Assembly (NCBI GenBank): GCA_038322235.1
Contig: JBBQFQ010000016.1
Coordinates: forward strand, 1-64,000
DNA length: 64,000 bases
Source of the DNA: SZAS-18 sp038322235
GTDB taxonomy: Bacteria > Verrucomicrobiota > Verrucomicrobiia > Chthoniobacterales > SZAS-18
Direction of reading: 5' to 3'
Part shown: positions 17,534 to 26,622 of the stretch, piece by piece
Layout: each line of letters opens with the position of its first letter
Numbering within the stretch: the stretch's first letter is position 1
Translations under genes and position numbers: made by a program
The notes under the pieces: model-generated
Told to the model about the DNA's origin: nothing
Databases searched by the model: none
Seen by the model: only the letters and a program-made list of their open reading frames with translations

Positions 17534-18178
17534 ATGGGATTCGACCGGCTCGCCCCGCATTACCGCTGGCTGGAGGCGCTGCTCGCGGGCGGGAAGCTGC
17601 AGCGGTGCCGGACGGCGTGGCTCGACGAAGTTTGCGCCGCCGGCCGCATCCTGATCGCGGGAGAAGGCAACGGCCGCTTCCTCGCCGAGGCCGCGCGGCG
17701 CCTGCCCACCGCGCACTTCGTGGTACTGGACGCGAGTCCGGCGATGCTGGCCCAGGCGGCCGCGCGTTTACGGGCGGCTGGCGGGGACGAGCGCCGGGTG
17801 GAATTTGAGGAAGCCGACGTCCTCTCGTGGGTGCCTGCCGCCTCGGTGAGGCCCTTCGATTTGATCGTGACGCATTTCTTTCTCGACTGCTTCCCGCCGG
17901 AGGAACTCGCGCGGGTCATCGCGGCTCTGGCCGCCGCGGCAGCTCCACGCTGCGACTGGCTGATCGCCGATTTCCGCGATCCAGCGGGCGGCCCCGCGCG
18001 CTGGCGGGCGCGGCTCATTCTCGCGGGAATGTACGCCTTCTTCCGAGCCGTGACTGGATTGCGCGCCCGCCGGATCAGCAACTTCGCGCCGGAACTCGAC
18101 CGGGCCGGGTTCACGCTCGCGTCCCGACGCGTCACCGAGTGGGGCCTGCTCCATAGCGACCGATGGGAGCGAAGGTAG
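17534..18178 (+). CDS. Class I SAM-dependent methyltransferase
   Basis: 214 residues from the ATG at 17534. The start MGFDRLAPHYRWLEALLAGG is typical of UbiE/menaquinone-type methyltransferases. Motif I is altered but readable as ILIAGEGNGRFLAEAARRLP, the acidic end of strand 2 is VVLDASPAML, and a motif IV-like DLIVTHFFLDCFPPEEL follows. The C-terminal part contains an aromatic-rich helix (LAGMYAFFRAVTGLRARRIS). The substrate is unknown. It lies directly after a small membrane protein. Confidence 0.82.
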   Translation: MGFDRLAPHYRWLEALLAGGKLQRCRTAWLDEVCAAGRILIAGEGNGRFLAEAARRLPTAHFVVLDASPAMLAQAAARLRAAGGDERRVEFEEADVLSWVPAASVRPFDLIVTHFFLDCFPPEELARVIAALAAAAAPRCDWLIADFRDPAGGPARWRARLILAGMYAFFRAVTGLRARRISNFAPELDRAGFTLASRRVTEWGLLHSDRWERR

Positions 18179-18187
18179 CCGGCTGCC

Positions 18188-18817
18188 TCACGCGCCGCCC
18201 GTCAGGGAAGTGTTCTCGTGGTGCCGGCGGGCGTAGTGGACGACGACGGGGATCAAGCCCTTGCGGGCCGCCTTGGCGGTGACCTTTAGTCCCGCGGCGC
18301 GGGCGAGCGTGCGGACGTCGGCATCGGAAAATTTCGCCTCGAGCTCAAGCTCGATCTCTTCCGCGGACTTCGCCCCAAGCCGGCGGAGGGTCGCACGTTG
18401 GGCCGGCTCCGACGACAGATCCGGCGCGGGCGCGGCCTGGGCCCGCGCGAAGGCGCCGAGCACTTCAACCGCGGCCGGAGCCACGCCCGCCGCAGCGACC
18501 GCTTCGTGAAACTTCGCCCGCAAAGCGGCGGGGGTGGCCGTCTTCGCGCCGGGCAGCTTGAGGCCGAGACGCTTTGCAAAATCGGCCAGGCGCGCGTTCG
18601 GGAAGACCGCGGCGTGATCCGTCAGCAGATCGAGGACAAGCCGTACTTCCGGCGTGTCGCGACTCGCGGCCTGGGCGACGAGCTGTTCGAGCTTCGCGAC
18701 CTGCTTTTCGAGATCGCGCGCGACTTTGGCCGCCGCGGGCCCGGAGAGCGAAGCGGCGTGGCGGTGAAGCGAGGCGCCGAGGGCCGTCAGACGGACGGCG
18801 AGTTGGTCGTAGGTCAT
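18188..18817 (-). CDS. Unknown protein translationally coupled to ParA ATPase
   Basis: 209 residues. The N-terminal third (MTYDQLAVRLTALGASLHRH to about residue 60) is Leu/Lys/Ala-rich with coiled-coil character (KVARDLEKQVAKLEQLVAQA). The middle is Ala/Pro-rich, and the C-terminal part is helical and ends in VVVHYARRHHENTSLTGGA. No known family was recognised and no ParB-type DNA-binding motif is visible. Its start codon overlaps the stop of the ParA-like gene by 4 bp (18814-18817), implying linked expression and probably a shared complex. It may be the cargo adaptor or activator of that ATPase, which is inference. Confidence 0.75.
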   Translation of the reverse strand: MTYDQLAVRLTALGASLHRHAASLSGPAAAKVARDLEKQVAKLEQLVAQAASRDTPEVRLVLDLLTDHAAVFPNARLADFAKRLGLKLPGAKTATPAALRAKFHEAVAAAGVAPAAVEVLGAFARAQAAPAPDLSSEPAQRATLRRLGAKSAEEIELELEAKFSDADVRTLARAAGLKVTAKAARKGLIPVVVHYARRHHENTSLTGGA

Positions 18818-19731
18818 GGCGAGCTGGGGAAACGCTGGAGAAACGAGGCGGTCAGGGCCATGTAGTCCTGCGAGGCGATCGAGTCCGGAGCATGGAAGAT
18901 GACCGGCTTGTGTTCCGAGGCGGACTCGGAAACCTTCACATCGTCGCGGATCGGCGGCTCGAGGAGCGCGCAGGCGGACGGAAGCAAACCCGCGGACTGC
19001 ATCTGCTCGATTTGTGATTTCAGCTCGGCCACAGCGACCCCATAGACATTTCCCACCCGCCGAAATCGGCTGACGATGAGCGCATCCACCTCCGCCCGCG
19101 CATGGTCCGGCCGGAGTTCGCGAAACGAGTCGTCCAGCCGTCGCAGCAGCCGGCAGAGCACCCGGAAACCGGAAAGGGAGAGGTAGTCAGGATTGTAAGG
19201 AACGATGAGGTGATCCGACGCGAGGACCGCCGCCTGGGTTACGTAGTGCAGATGCGGCGGGCAATCGAGGAAGATGAAATCGTAGTCCGATCGCAACGGC
19301 TGCAGGGCTCGAAGCAGGGCCGGGCGAAGGCGGCGGAGCGCGGGGGGGTCGACGCCGAATTCGATGTCGAGCAGATCGACTGAGGCCGGCAACAGATGGA
19401 GATACGGGACGAGCTCGGTGCCATGCTCGTTCCTCGGGACGCCCCGAAAGATGGCCGCGCCGGCATCAAAGACCCGCGTGCCTTCGATCGCGTCCTGAAA
19501 AATCTGCCACGTCGTCAGCCGACGGCGCGAGCGCGGCGAACCGCCCGCCTCGTGATGCGTGAACTCACTCGGGCGTAGCAACCAGTAAGTGGAATTGCAT
19601 TGCGCATCGAGATCCACCACGAGGACCCGCCGTCCGCGCAAATAGGCGAGGCAGGCGGCGAGATTCACGACATTCGTCGTCTTCCCCACCCCACCCTTAA
19701 AATTGAGGAAGGCAAAAACCCGGGCGGACAT
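18814..19731 (-). CDS. ParA/MinD-family ATPase (orphan)
   Basis: 305 residues from the ATG at 19731. It opens with FAFLNFKGGVGKTTNVVNLA, the deviant Walker A motif with the signature lysine, then VLVVDLDAQCNSTYWLL (switch I) and FIFLDCPPHLHYVTQAAVLA (switch II/Walker B). An insertion of about 40 residues after the first aspartate is noticeable. ParA proteins form dynamic patterns on the nucleoid to position plasmids, chromosomes or protein clusters. No ParB and no parS-like repeats are nearby; the overlapping 209-residue protein is the likely partner. Not next to oriC-type genes, so not the chromosomal Soj by context. Confidence 0.87.
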   Translation of the reverse strand: MSARVFAFLNFKGGVGKTTNVVNLAACLAYLRGRRVLVVDLDAQCNSTYWLLRPSEFTHHEAGGSPRSRRRLTTWQIFQDAIEGTRVFDAGAAIFRGVPRNEHGTELVPYLHLLPASVDLLDIEFGVDPPALRRLRPALLRALQPLRSDYDFIFLDCPPHLHYVTQAAVLASDHLIVPYNPDYLSLSGFRVLCRLLRRLDDSFRELRPDHARAEVDALIVSRFRRVGNVYGVAVAELKSQIEQMQSAGLLPSACALLEPPIRDDVKVSESASEHKPVIFHAPDSIASQDYMALTASFLQRFPSSP

Positions 19732-19818
19732 GGAGAAGAGGAGAGCCAGCGGCGGGCGCACCCCAGAGTTGCTGCCGGCGCGCCGGGCGGCAAGCAGATT
19801 GAGCGGAGAGGATTCAGG

Positions 19819-20391
19819 TCACCCGAGTGGCTCCCCGGCGAGAGCGCGCTCCACCCAGCTCAGCGCCTTCTCGTAATGCTTCGGATTCCAGCAGACGGTC
19901 CAGACCAGGAGGAACACGTCGCCGTCGACGCGCTCGGCCCGGACCGGACTCTGGGCGTTCCGGAAGAGCTGCTCCTTCCACCAGGACGCCTTTTCCCGGG
20001 CTTCGGCGATCGCGGCAAGCAACCGCTCATCGACGACGCTGGCCGGGAGAGCGATCGCGACCAGCGGGCTGATCGAGGTGCTGGGCACGGAGTTGATCAG
20101 CTGCGAACTCGTGGTGTACCCCTCCAGCCAGAAATACGGAACCGGACCGCGCGCCGACGCCAGGCTTCCCTCCCAGCAATTCCAGCGCGCGGCCCCCAGC
20201 GCGGCGTGCAATCCCGCCGGCAACGCCGCGCCGGGTCGGAGTCTGCGCTGGATTCGGAAGGCAACGATCCCGCGCTCGAGGCGTTTACGTCGGGCGACGA
20301 GCATGACGATAAACGCCGCGATCAGCCCGAGCATCGCGAGACCAAGGTTGCCAGTGGAAGAAGCGAGGATGGCGGGCAGGGAAGCGATCAT
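19819..20391 (-). CDS. Membrane-anchored hypothetical protein
   Basis: 190 residues from the ATG at 20391. One N-terminal membrane helix (GNLGLAMLGLIAAFIVMLVA) is followed by RRKR and a soluble region containing LEGYTTSSQLINSVPST and DERLLAAIAEAREKASWW, ending in HYEKALSWVERALAGEP. I recognise no family. It lies between the ParA pair and the M42 peptidase on the same strand, with gaps of about 90-110 bp on either side, so it may share transcription with the ParA pair. Confidence 0.65.
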   Translation of the reverse strand: MIASLPAILASSTGNLGLAMLGLIAAFIVMLVARRKRLERGIVAFRIQRRLRPGAALPAGLHAALGAARWNCWEGSLASARGPVPYFWLEGYTTSSQLINSVPSTSISPLVAIALPASVVDERLLAAIAEAREKASWWKEQLFRNAQSPVRAERVDGDVFLLVWTVCWNPKHYEKALSWVERALAGEPLG

Positions 20392-20502
20392 GAGGGCAGG
20401 CCCGCGGAAACCGGGCGCACCCATCTTTTACCGGCCCCGACCCCGGTCGTTACGCGCAATCCGCTCCACGGGACCCCTACCGTCGCTGTGACTCCGACCG
20501 GC

Positions 20503-21585
20503 TCAGAGGCTTACCTTGAACTCGTCCTTCCCCGAGACCGACTCCACGAATGCAACCATCAGATCGATGACGTGGTCGACATCCCGGAGGTCAGCCATTT
20601 CCACGACGCTATGCATATAGCGCAGCGGGAGGGAGATCAGGCCACAGGGGATGCCCTCACGGACCGTGAAGATCACGTCAGTATCCGTGCCGCTGTAGCG
20701 CGAGCTGCTCTCGTGTTGGATCGCGATGCCGGCCTTTTCGGCGCATTGGATGAGTCGCTCGTTCACACGGGGATGATTGCTCGTGCCGTGCGTGATGCTG
20801 GGGCCGCCCCCGAGCTTCACCTCACCGTGCATCGACTGGTCGATGCCGGGAGTATCCGTCGCGTGGGTGACATCGAGGACCAGGCAGACATCCGGCATCA
20901 GGCGATGGGCCGCCATCCGCGCCCCGTGGCCGCCGATTTCCTCCTGGACCGCATTTACCGCGATCACGGTGGAATCCGGCCGACGCTTGGCGCGCGCGAG
21001 CCGGGCGAGGACTTGGGTGAGAATGAAGCCGCCCATCCGGTTGTCGAGCGCGCGTCCGACGATGCGATGCTTGCCCAACGCCTCCACTCCGTCCGCGTAG
21101 ACCGCGGGATGCCCGACGCGCAAGCCGAGCGCCTTGACGTCGGCCGCGCTCGAAGCGGCGACGTCGACATAGAGCTCATGGATCTTCGGAGCTTTTTCGT
21201 CGGCCAGAGAGTCCTTTCGGAGGTGGATGGCGGTGTTCCCGATGACCCCGCGAACGATGCCCTTGTCGCCGAGGATATCGATCCGACGGCCGCGGGCGGT
21301 GGCGGTATCCGACCCGCCCACGCGATCCAGCCTCAGCCAGCCCTCCTTCGTGACCTGCTTGATGATGAAACCGATTTCATCGGCATGGGCTTCGATCATC
21401 ACCCGGCGCGGCTTTTTTCCGCTTCCGTCGAGCGTCGCCCAAGCGGTCCCGTAGGCATCGCTTTCGATCCGGTCTGCGAATTGACCCGCGTAGGCGGCCC
21501 ATTTGCGCTGGCCGGCGATTTCCCAGCCGGTCGGGCTCGGGGTCTGCAGCAGATCGAAGAGAAACTCGCGGGTCTTGGCGTCCAT
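20503..21585 (-). CDS. M42-family aminopeptidase
   Basis: 360 residues. It is a co-catalytic zinc aminopeptidase of the M42/endoglucanase-like family. Metal ligands and catalytic residues are visible: MIEAHADEIGFIIKQV (His/Asp), VGRALDNRMGGF (bridging Asp), VNAVQEEIGGHGA (catalytic Glu-Glu), LVLDVTHATDTP and the late His in LRYMHSVVEMADL. Such enzymes form large tetrahedral complexes that trim peptides in the cytoplasm. Length is normal. Start MDAKTREFLFDLLQTPSPTG is typical. Confidence 0.92.
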   Translation of the reverse strand: MDAKTREFLFDLLQTPSPTGWEIAGQRKWAAYAGQFADRIESDAYGTAWATLDGSGKKPRRVMIEAHADEIGFIIKQVTKEGWLRLDRVGGSDTATARGRRIDILGDKGIVRGVIGNTAIHLRKDSLADEKAPKIHELYVDVAASSAADVKALGLRVGHPAVYADGVEALGKHRIVGRALDNRMGGFILTQVLARLARAKRRPDSTVIAVNAVQEEIGGHGARMAAHRLMPDVCLVLDVTHATDTPGIDQSMHGEVKLGGGPSITHGTSNHPRVNERLIQCAEKAGIAIQHESSSRYSGTDTDVIFTVREGIPCGLISLPLRYMHSVVEMADLRDVDHVIDLMVAFVESVSGKDEFKVSL

Positions 21586-21881
21586 CGGCCGACGATAGGC
21601 AGATCACCTCGGCGGGAAACCGGCGATTCAGCGCTCCCACCACGATCTTTCGAAATTCCTCCCGTGAAGTGTAATACCCAGCCGCGAATCCCGTGATGTA
21701 AGGTAGGACATCCTTATCCATGCGGCGTGGACCTCGGCCGATCCCGGGCTGCCTTTGAGCGGGTCAGCCCGGGGCGAGCGGTTCACGCTGTGGGCTGAGG
21801 ATGTCCCTTCCCTTTTTCCTGGCATCCGGCGGGCACGGGCGCGATTGCGCCGCGCGGGCGATCTGTGCTTCACTGAAGGCC
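21586..21881. other. Gap between M42 peptidase and AMP nucleosidase genes, with unassigned ORF start
   Basis: A minus-strand frame opening at 21721 reads MDKDVLPYITGFAAGYYTSR and continues through EEFRKIVVGALNRRF before running into the peptidase gene in another frame. The composition looks protein-like, but no family was recognised and the frame has no independent end. It could be a chance frame or the stump of a lost gene. The rest holds promoters of the two divergent genes. Confidence 0.3.
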
Positions 21882-22679
21882 ATGCCTTCCGACGACTCGC
21901 TGCCCCGACTCAAGACCAAGTCCGAGATCGTCGCCAACTGGCTTCCCCGCTACACCGGGGCGCCGGCCGCGAGTTTTTCCAAGTACATCCTGCTCGTGAA
22001 CTTCACCAACTACGTGAAGCTCTTCGCCGATTGGTACGGGGTTCCCGTGCAGGGACTGGACCGCCCGATGCCCAATGCGACCGCCAATGGAATCACGATC
22101 CTAAATTTCGGGATGGGCAGTGCGAGCGCAGCGACGGTCATGGATCTCTTGAGCGCGATCCGACCGAAGGCGGTGCTCTTCCTCGGAAAATGCGGCGGCC
22201 TGAAGAAGAAGAACAAGCTCGGCGACCTCATCCTGCCCATCGCGGCGATCCGGGGGGAAGGCGCTTCGAACGACTATTTCCCACCCGAGGTCCCGGCCCT
22301 TCCCGCGTTCTCGCTGCAGAAGGCGATTTCCACGACGATCCGGAACCACAAGCGGGACTACTGGACCGGCAGCGTCTACACGACGAACCGGCGGGTCTGG
22401 GAGCACGACGAGGCCTTCAAAAAATACCTCCAAAAGGTCCGGTGCATGGGCATCGACATGGAGACCGCCACGATCTTTATCACCGGCTTTCACAATGAGA
22501 TCCCGACGGGCGCCCTCCTGCTGGTCAGCGATCAGCCGATGGTCCCGGAGGGCGTGAAGACAGCGCAGAGCGACGAGGTGGTGACCTCCAGATTCGTGGA
22601 AAAACACCTCCGGATCGGGGTGGACTCACTCACCGAGCTGATAAATAACGGGCTGACGGTGAAGCACCTGCGGTTTTAA
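21882..22679 (+). CDS. amn: AMP nucleosidase (short form)
   Basis: 265 residues from the ATG at 21882. AMP nucleosidase splits AMP into adenine and ribose 5-phosphate. The protein begins with KTKSEIVANWLPRYTGAPAA and has the nucleoside phosphorylase-like core: ILNFGMGSASAATVMDLLSA, LFLGKCGGLKKKNKLGDLIL, the IDMETATIF catalytic stretch and LLLVSDQPMVPEG. It lacks the extra N-terminal domain of the 484-residue E. coli enzyme and matches the shorter version found in Bacteroidota and related phyla. It is a single-gene unit. Confidence 0.9.
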   Translation: MPSDDSLPRLKTKSEIVANWLPRYTGAPAASFSKYILLVNFTNYVKLFADWYGVPVQGLDRPMPNATANGITILNFGMGSASAATVMDLLSAIRPKAVLFLGKCGGLKKKNKLGDLILPIAAIRGEGASNDYFPPEVPALPAFSLQKAISTTIRNHKRDYWTGSVYTTNRRVWEHDEAFKKYLQKVRCMGIDMETATIFITGFHNEIPTGALLLVSDQPMVPEGVKTAQSDEVVTSRFVEKHLRIGVDSLTELINNGLTVKHLRF

Positions 22680-22687
22680 GGCGGCCG

Positions 22688-23283
22688 TCACCGAAATTTC
22701 GACGCGATCGGATCGTCGGGAAACCGCTCCCGGAACAATCGGGCGAATTCACCGGTCTTGAAATCGACGAGTCGCGGCTCGGCTCCGTCGATCACAAAGG
22801 CGGCGATACCGCACGCGAAGCAGAAATTGACGTCGAGTCGATGTGACGGCGTCAGGAGCGTGAGACGGGCGCCGAACACGGGGAGACAGAACGTGGCGAT
22901 CAGCGTGCGATTTCCCTCTGCATCTGGCGGCTCGAAACGATAGCTTTGCTCCCGGCGAATGAGTTCGACGACCCCGGCGGAGTCGGGGATCTCGAGGACG
23001 GGGGACCGTTCGACGAGGTGGTCGGTTGCGAGGGACCGGAAACGTCTTCGGGATCATGGAGCAATACCGCCCGAACTTGAGGCGCGTCGCTCAAGATCGC
23101 CACGACGGCGCGCCCGAGCACCTCTTGATCCGCGTAAACCTGCCGCGTCGGAAGCGGAGCCCGACGCTCGTTCATCCCATCGACCCATTCCTCGACGTGC
23201 CAGATCGACGCCGCGGCCAGCGCGAGCAACGCCACGCTGGCGGCGCCAAACCAAACGGCGCGGCGGTGACGGCGATGGGGCAT
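22688..23283 (-). pseudogene. Conserved hypothetical protein interrupted by one-base frameshift
   Basis: Two frames make one coherent protein of about 198 residues. The first part starts at 23283 with MPHRRHRRAVWFGAASVALL, a membrane anchor, and reads through VLGRAVVAILSDAPQVRAVL to LLHDPEDV. The second continues as FRSLATDHLVERSPVLEIPD and ends DFKTGEFARLFRERFPDDP before the stop. The change occurs near 23040 at a run of T (GACGTTTCCGG on the coding strand); one added T would give DPEDVFRSLATDHLV. The second half has a CFACGIAAFVIDG stretch resembling a secreted or anchored family common in Planctomycetes and Verrucomicrobia. Function unknown. A sequencing error is as likely as a real lesion. 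Confidence 0.7.
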
Positions 23284-23354
23284 TCCGGAGAGAATGACGC
23301 GCGTGATCGGAAGTCCCTAGGAGACAGCGTCATGCTTGTAGGGCGGACTGATCC

Positions 23355-24332
23355 TCAGACGTCCTTCCCCTTCAACTCCCCCTGCGCCGTCGCGCCGCCG
23401 CGGACGATGCAGTTGCGGAGGTGAGCGCCGGGCGCCACGACCGCCTTTGGCCAGAGAATGGAATCTTCGACGATCGCGCCCGCGCCCACGACCGCATCAT
23501 CCGCCACCGCGCAAACGCCGCGGAACTCGACGCCCGCCGCGATGTGCGCGCGCGGGGAAATCCAGTTCCGCCACGCCGGATCGGGCGCGCCGTAGCGCGG
23601 AAACCGCGGCGGATTCTCGGCCGCAATCTCCTGGTGCGCGGTGACGTATTCCTTCCGGCTGCCGAGGTCGCGCCAGTCGCCCTCGTCGAGCACGATCCCA
23701 CCAATCCTCCGACTCTCCCGGATCAGATCGATGAGCACAGGGATGATGGAAAGTTTCGTCCCCGCCGGGATGTAGTCGAGAATGCGATGGGAGAGCAGGT
23801 AGATGCCGGTGAAGACATGCTCGTGCGGGCAGCCGAGCTCGAAGCGATTCCGGATGTCCAGCACCTGTTGCGACGCCGCGTCGAAAGCGACGTGCTTGGG
23901 GCCTCCCGAGGAGCGAAGCACCATCGTCGCGATGTGACCCGAAGAGTGGTGCGCCGCGATGGCCGCGCCCAGCGGCAGGTCGGTGAGGATGTCGCCGTTG
24001 TAGACGAGCAGCGGTCGGTCGGCGGGCCAGAGGTCTTCGATGTTCTTGATCCCCCCACCCGTCTCGAGCAGCACCGGCTCATGGCGGAATTGGAGCGGTC
24101 GATTCCGATACGTCCCCTCGGGAAAAGCCTCCGTGTATCGCTCCGGGAGGTGGTGCGTATTGACGATGAAGGAGTCCGCCCCGGCCTCGGCGATCAGATG
24201 GTCAAACGCGAAGGTGATCAGAGGCTTCGGCCCGACCGGCACGAGGGGCTTCGGCAACTGATCGGTGAGCGGACGGAGCCGCGTCCCGAGCCCGGCGCCG
24301 AGGATGAAGCAGGACACCGCGGGCAGCGGCAT
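23355..24332 (-). CDS. Sugar-1-phosphate nucleotidyltransferase
   Basis: 325 residues from the ATG at 24332. It has the nucleotidyltransferase signature ILGAGLGTRLRPLTDQLPKP and the VPVGPKPLI loop, LLVYNGDILTDLPLG with the metal-binding Asp, and GDWRDLGSRKEYVTAHQEI near the end of the catalytic domain. A C-terminal left-handed helix region follows (ISPRAHIAAGVEFRGVCAVA). Such enzymes couple a sugar-1-phosphate with an NTP for cell-surface glycan or peptidoglycan recycling; MurU-like and mannose-1-phosphate guanylyltransferases are the nearest types. The exact sugar is not deducible. Divergent from the M13 peptidase. Confidence 0.85.
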   Translation of the reverse strand: MPLPAVSCFILGAGLGTRLRPLTDQLPKPLVPVGPKPLITFAFDHLIAEAGADSFIVNTHHLPERYTEAFPEGTYRNRPLQFRHEPVLLETGGGIKNIEDLWPADRPLLVYNGDILTDLPLGAAIAAHHSSGHIATMVLRSSGGPKHVAFDAASQQVLDIRNRFELGCPHEHVFTGIYLLSHRILDYIPAGTKLSIIPVLIDLIRESRRIGGIVLDEGDWRDLGSRKEYVTAHQEIAAENPPRFPRYGAPDPAWRNWISPRAHIAAGVEFRGVCAVADDAVVGAGAIVEDSILWPKAVVAPGAHLRNCIVRGGATAQGELKGKDV

Positions 24333-24519
24333 CGAATTCGGAGCGGGGGCGGGTGCGTCAGCGGGAGGAATCACAGCTGGATCATCGGTCCTTCGCGGGC
24401 GTTCGTCATGCGGCGCGGCGACGATTCCCTCCGCGCCAAAGGAACAGCAGCGGCATTCCCTCGGCGGCGTCCCGCCCTCGCCTCCCCGGCGGAATGGTGG
24501 TTCATTCCCCGCCTTCCCC

Positions 24520-26583
24520 ATGAATCTCCGCTTTCTTCCCTGCCTGCGCTTCGGGTTCTATCTGCCCGTGGTCGCCGGACTCGCCGCGCTCTCTCCGCTG
24601 CTCCCCGCCGCCGACGCTCCGCGCCCGGTCGAGCCTTCGTTCTTCGATCCGAAGATCAAGGCAGCCGACAATTTTTTCCAGTTCACTAACGCCGGTTGGT
24701 TCCAGCGGGCGATCATCCCGGGCGATCGGACGCAGTTCGGCGTGGATGAGGAAGTGCAGGAGCGCAACGAGATCGTTCTGCGGGAACTCGCCGAGGACTG
24801 CGCGAGGACCCCCGGCGCAGCCGGCGGAGTGCGCCAGAAGGTCGGAGACTTTTACAGCTCAGGCATGGATGAAGCCACGATCAATGCCGAAGGGACCAAG
24901 CCACTGGCGCCGCAGTTCGCGCTCATTCAAAAGGTGACCGACGCGCACTCGCTGGCCACGACCGTCGGGACGCTTCACGCGCAGGGGCTCGGCGCGCTCT
25001 TCGACGTCTCGGGAGAACTCGACGAAAAAGACAGCCGCGCCCAAATCGCCTGGCTGGCGCAAGGCGGTCTCGGGCTGCCGAGCAACGAGTATTATCTCAA
25101 GGACGACGCAAAATCGAAGGAGTTCCGCACGCAGTATGAGCGCCACGTCGCGATCATGTTCCTCCTACACGGAAGCACGCCCGCCGAGGCCGCCGCGGCA
25201 GCGGCGACCGTCCTGCGGGTGGAGACCGTCCTTGCGAAATCCTCGAAGACCCCAGTCGACCTGCGCGATCCGGAGGAAAACTACCATCGGGTACTTTTTG
25301 TGGGACTGGAAAAGCTGAGCCCGGGCTTTGACTGGAAGGCGTATTTCGAAGCCCTGGGCGTGCGCGAACCGGGGCCGGTCGACGTCTGCCAGACCGAATT
25401 CTTCATCAACCTGGGGAAGATCGCCACGGAGATCCCGGCCTCCGATTGGAAGTCCTATCTCACGTGGCAGGTGCTCCACGGAACCGCGCCGGCGCTGAGC
25501 ACGGAATTCGTGAACGAGGACTTCCGTTTCTTCGGCACGGCCCTGCGCGGCGTGAAGGAATTGAAGCCGCGCTGGAAGCGCGTGCTCGATGGGGTCGACG
25601 GCGCAATCGGCGAGGCCCTCGGCCAGATTTACGTGGAGAAATATTTCCCGCCCGCCGCGAAGCAGCGCGTGCTCGCGATGGTCGAAGACATCAAGGCGGC
25701 GCTGAAGGCCCGGCTCGAACAGATCGACTGGATGGGACCCGAGACGCGCGCCTCCGCGGTGAAGAAGCTCGCGGCGATCACGGTGAAGATCGGCTACCCG
25801 GAAAAATGGCGCGACTACTCGACCCTCACGATGACGCGCCGGGCCCACGTTCTCAACGTGATGGCCGGACGCGCGTTCGAGCTGCGTCGGCGACTCGCGC
25901 GCATCGGCCAGCCCGTCGACCGCACCGAGTGGGAAATGTCGCCTCCCACGATCAACGCGTACTACAGTCCGAACCGGAATGAGATCGTCTTCCCGGCCGG
26001 CATTCTGCAGACGCCCTACTTCGATCCGCAGGCGGATGACGCGTCAAACTACGGCAGCATCGGGGCGGTGATCGGGCACGAGATCACCCACGGGTTCGAC
26101 GACCAGGGCCGCCAGTACGACGCCGCGGGAAATCTCAAGAACTGGTGGACGGACGATGACCTGAAGCGCTTCGAGGAGCGGAGCGGAAAGATCGTGAGCC
26201 AGTTCGACGCCTACGAGATCGAGCCCGGCGTGCACGTGAACGGCAAGCTCACCGCGGGGGAGAACATTGCCGATCTCGGCGGCGTCAAAATCGCGTACGC
26301 CGCCTGGCAGCGCGCCCTCGCCCGCCTGCCCGCGAGGGATCGGGAAAAGAAGGTGGACGGGCTCACTCCTGAACAGCGGTTCTTCGTGGCCTACTCGCAG
26401 AGCTGGCGCGAGAAGACGCGCCTGGAAGCGCTGCGGCTGATGGTGAAGACAAATCCCCACAGCCCCGTCGAATTTCGGGTCAATGGACCGCTCTCGAATC
26501 TCCCCGAGTTCGCCCGGGCCTTCGGCCTCCCCGCCGGCAGCCCGATGGCTCGGAAGGACGGGGAACGGATCGATATTTGGTGA
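24520..26583 (+). CDS. M13-family zinc metallopeptidase (neprilysin/PepO-like)
   Basis: 687 residues from the ATG at 24520. A signal peptide (FGFYLPVVAGLAALSPLLPA) directs export. The catalytic motifs are GSIGAVIGHEITHGFDDQGR, containing HExxH, the downstream Glu ligand in TAGENIADLGGVKIAYAAWQ, and the substrate-binding NAYYSPNRNEIVFPAGILQ. The C-terminus VNGPLSNLPEFARAFGLPAG is also typical, although the usual final CxxW is replaced by an ending in DGERIDIW. It should cleave peptides in the periplasm or outside the cell. Length is normal for the family. Confidence 0.93.
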   Translation: MNLRFLPCLRFGFYLPVVAGLAALSPLLPAADAPRPVEPSFFDPKIKAADNFFQFTNAGWFQRAIIPGDRTQFGVDEEVQERNEIVLRELAEDCARTPGAAGGVRQKVGDFYSSGMDEATINAEGTKPLAPQFALIQKVTDAHSLATTVGTLHAQGLGALFDVSGELDEKDSRAQIAWLAQGGLGLPSNEYYLKDDAKSKEFRTQYERHVAIMFLLHGSTPAEAAAAAATVLRVETVLAKSSKTPVDLRDPEENYHRVLFVGLEKLSPGFDWKAYFEALGVREPGPVDVCQTEFFINLGKIATEIPASDWKSYLTWQVLHGTAPALSTEFVNEDFRFFGTALRGVKELKPRWKRVLDGVDGAIGEALGQIYVEKYFPPAAKQRVLAMVEDIKAALKARLEQIDWMGPETRASAVKKLAAITVKIGYPEKWRDYSTLTMTRRAHVLNVMAGRAFELRRRLARIGQPVDRTEWEMSPPTINAYYSPNRNEIVFPAGILQTPYFDPQADDASNYGSIGAVIGHEITHGFDDQGRQYDAAGNLKNWWTDDDLKRFEERSGKIVSQFDAYEIEPGVHVNGKLTAGENIADLGGVKIAYAAWQRALARLPARDREKKVDGLTPEQRFFVAYSQSWREKTRLEALRLMVKTNPHSPVEFRVNGPLSNLPEFARAFGLPAGSPMARKDGERIDIW

Positions 26584-26622
26584 AGGCTCTCCGCGCCGAC
26601 GTCCGGCACAGAGGAGAACCGC

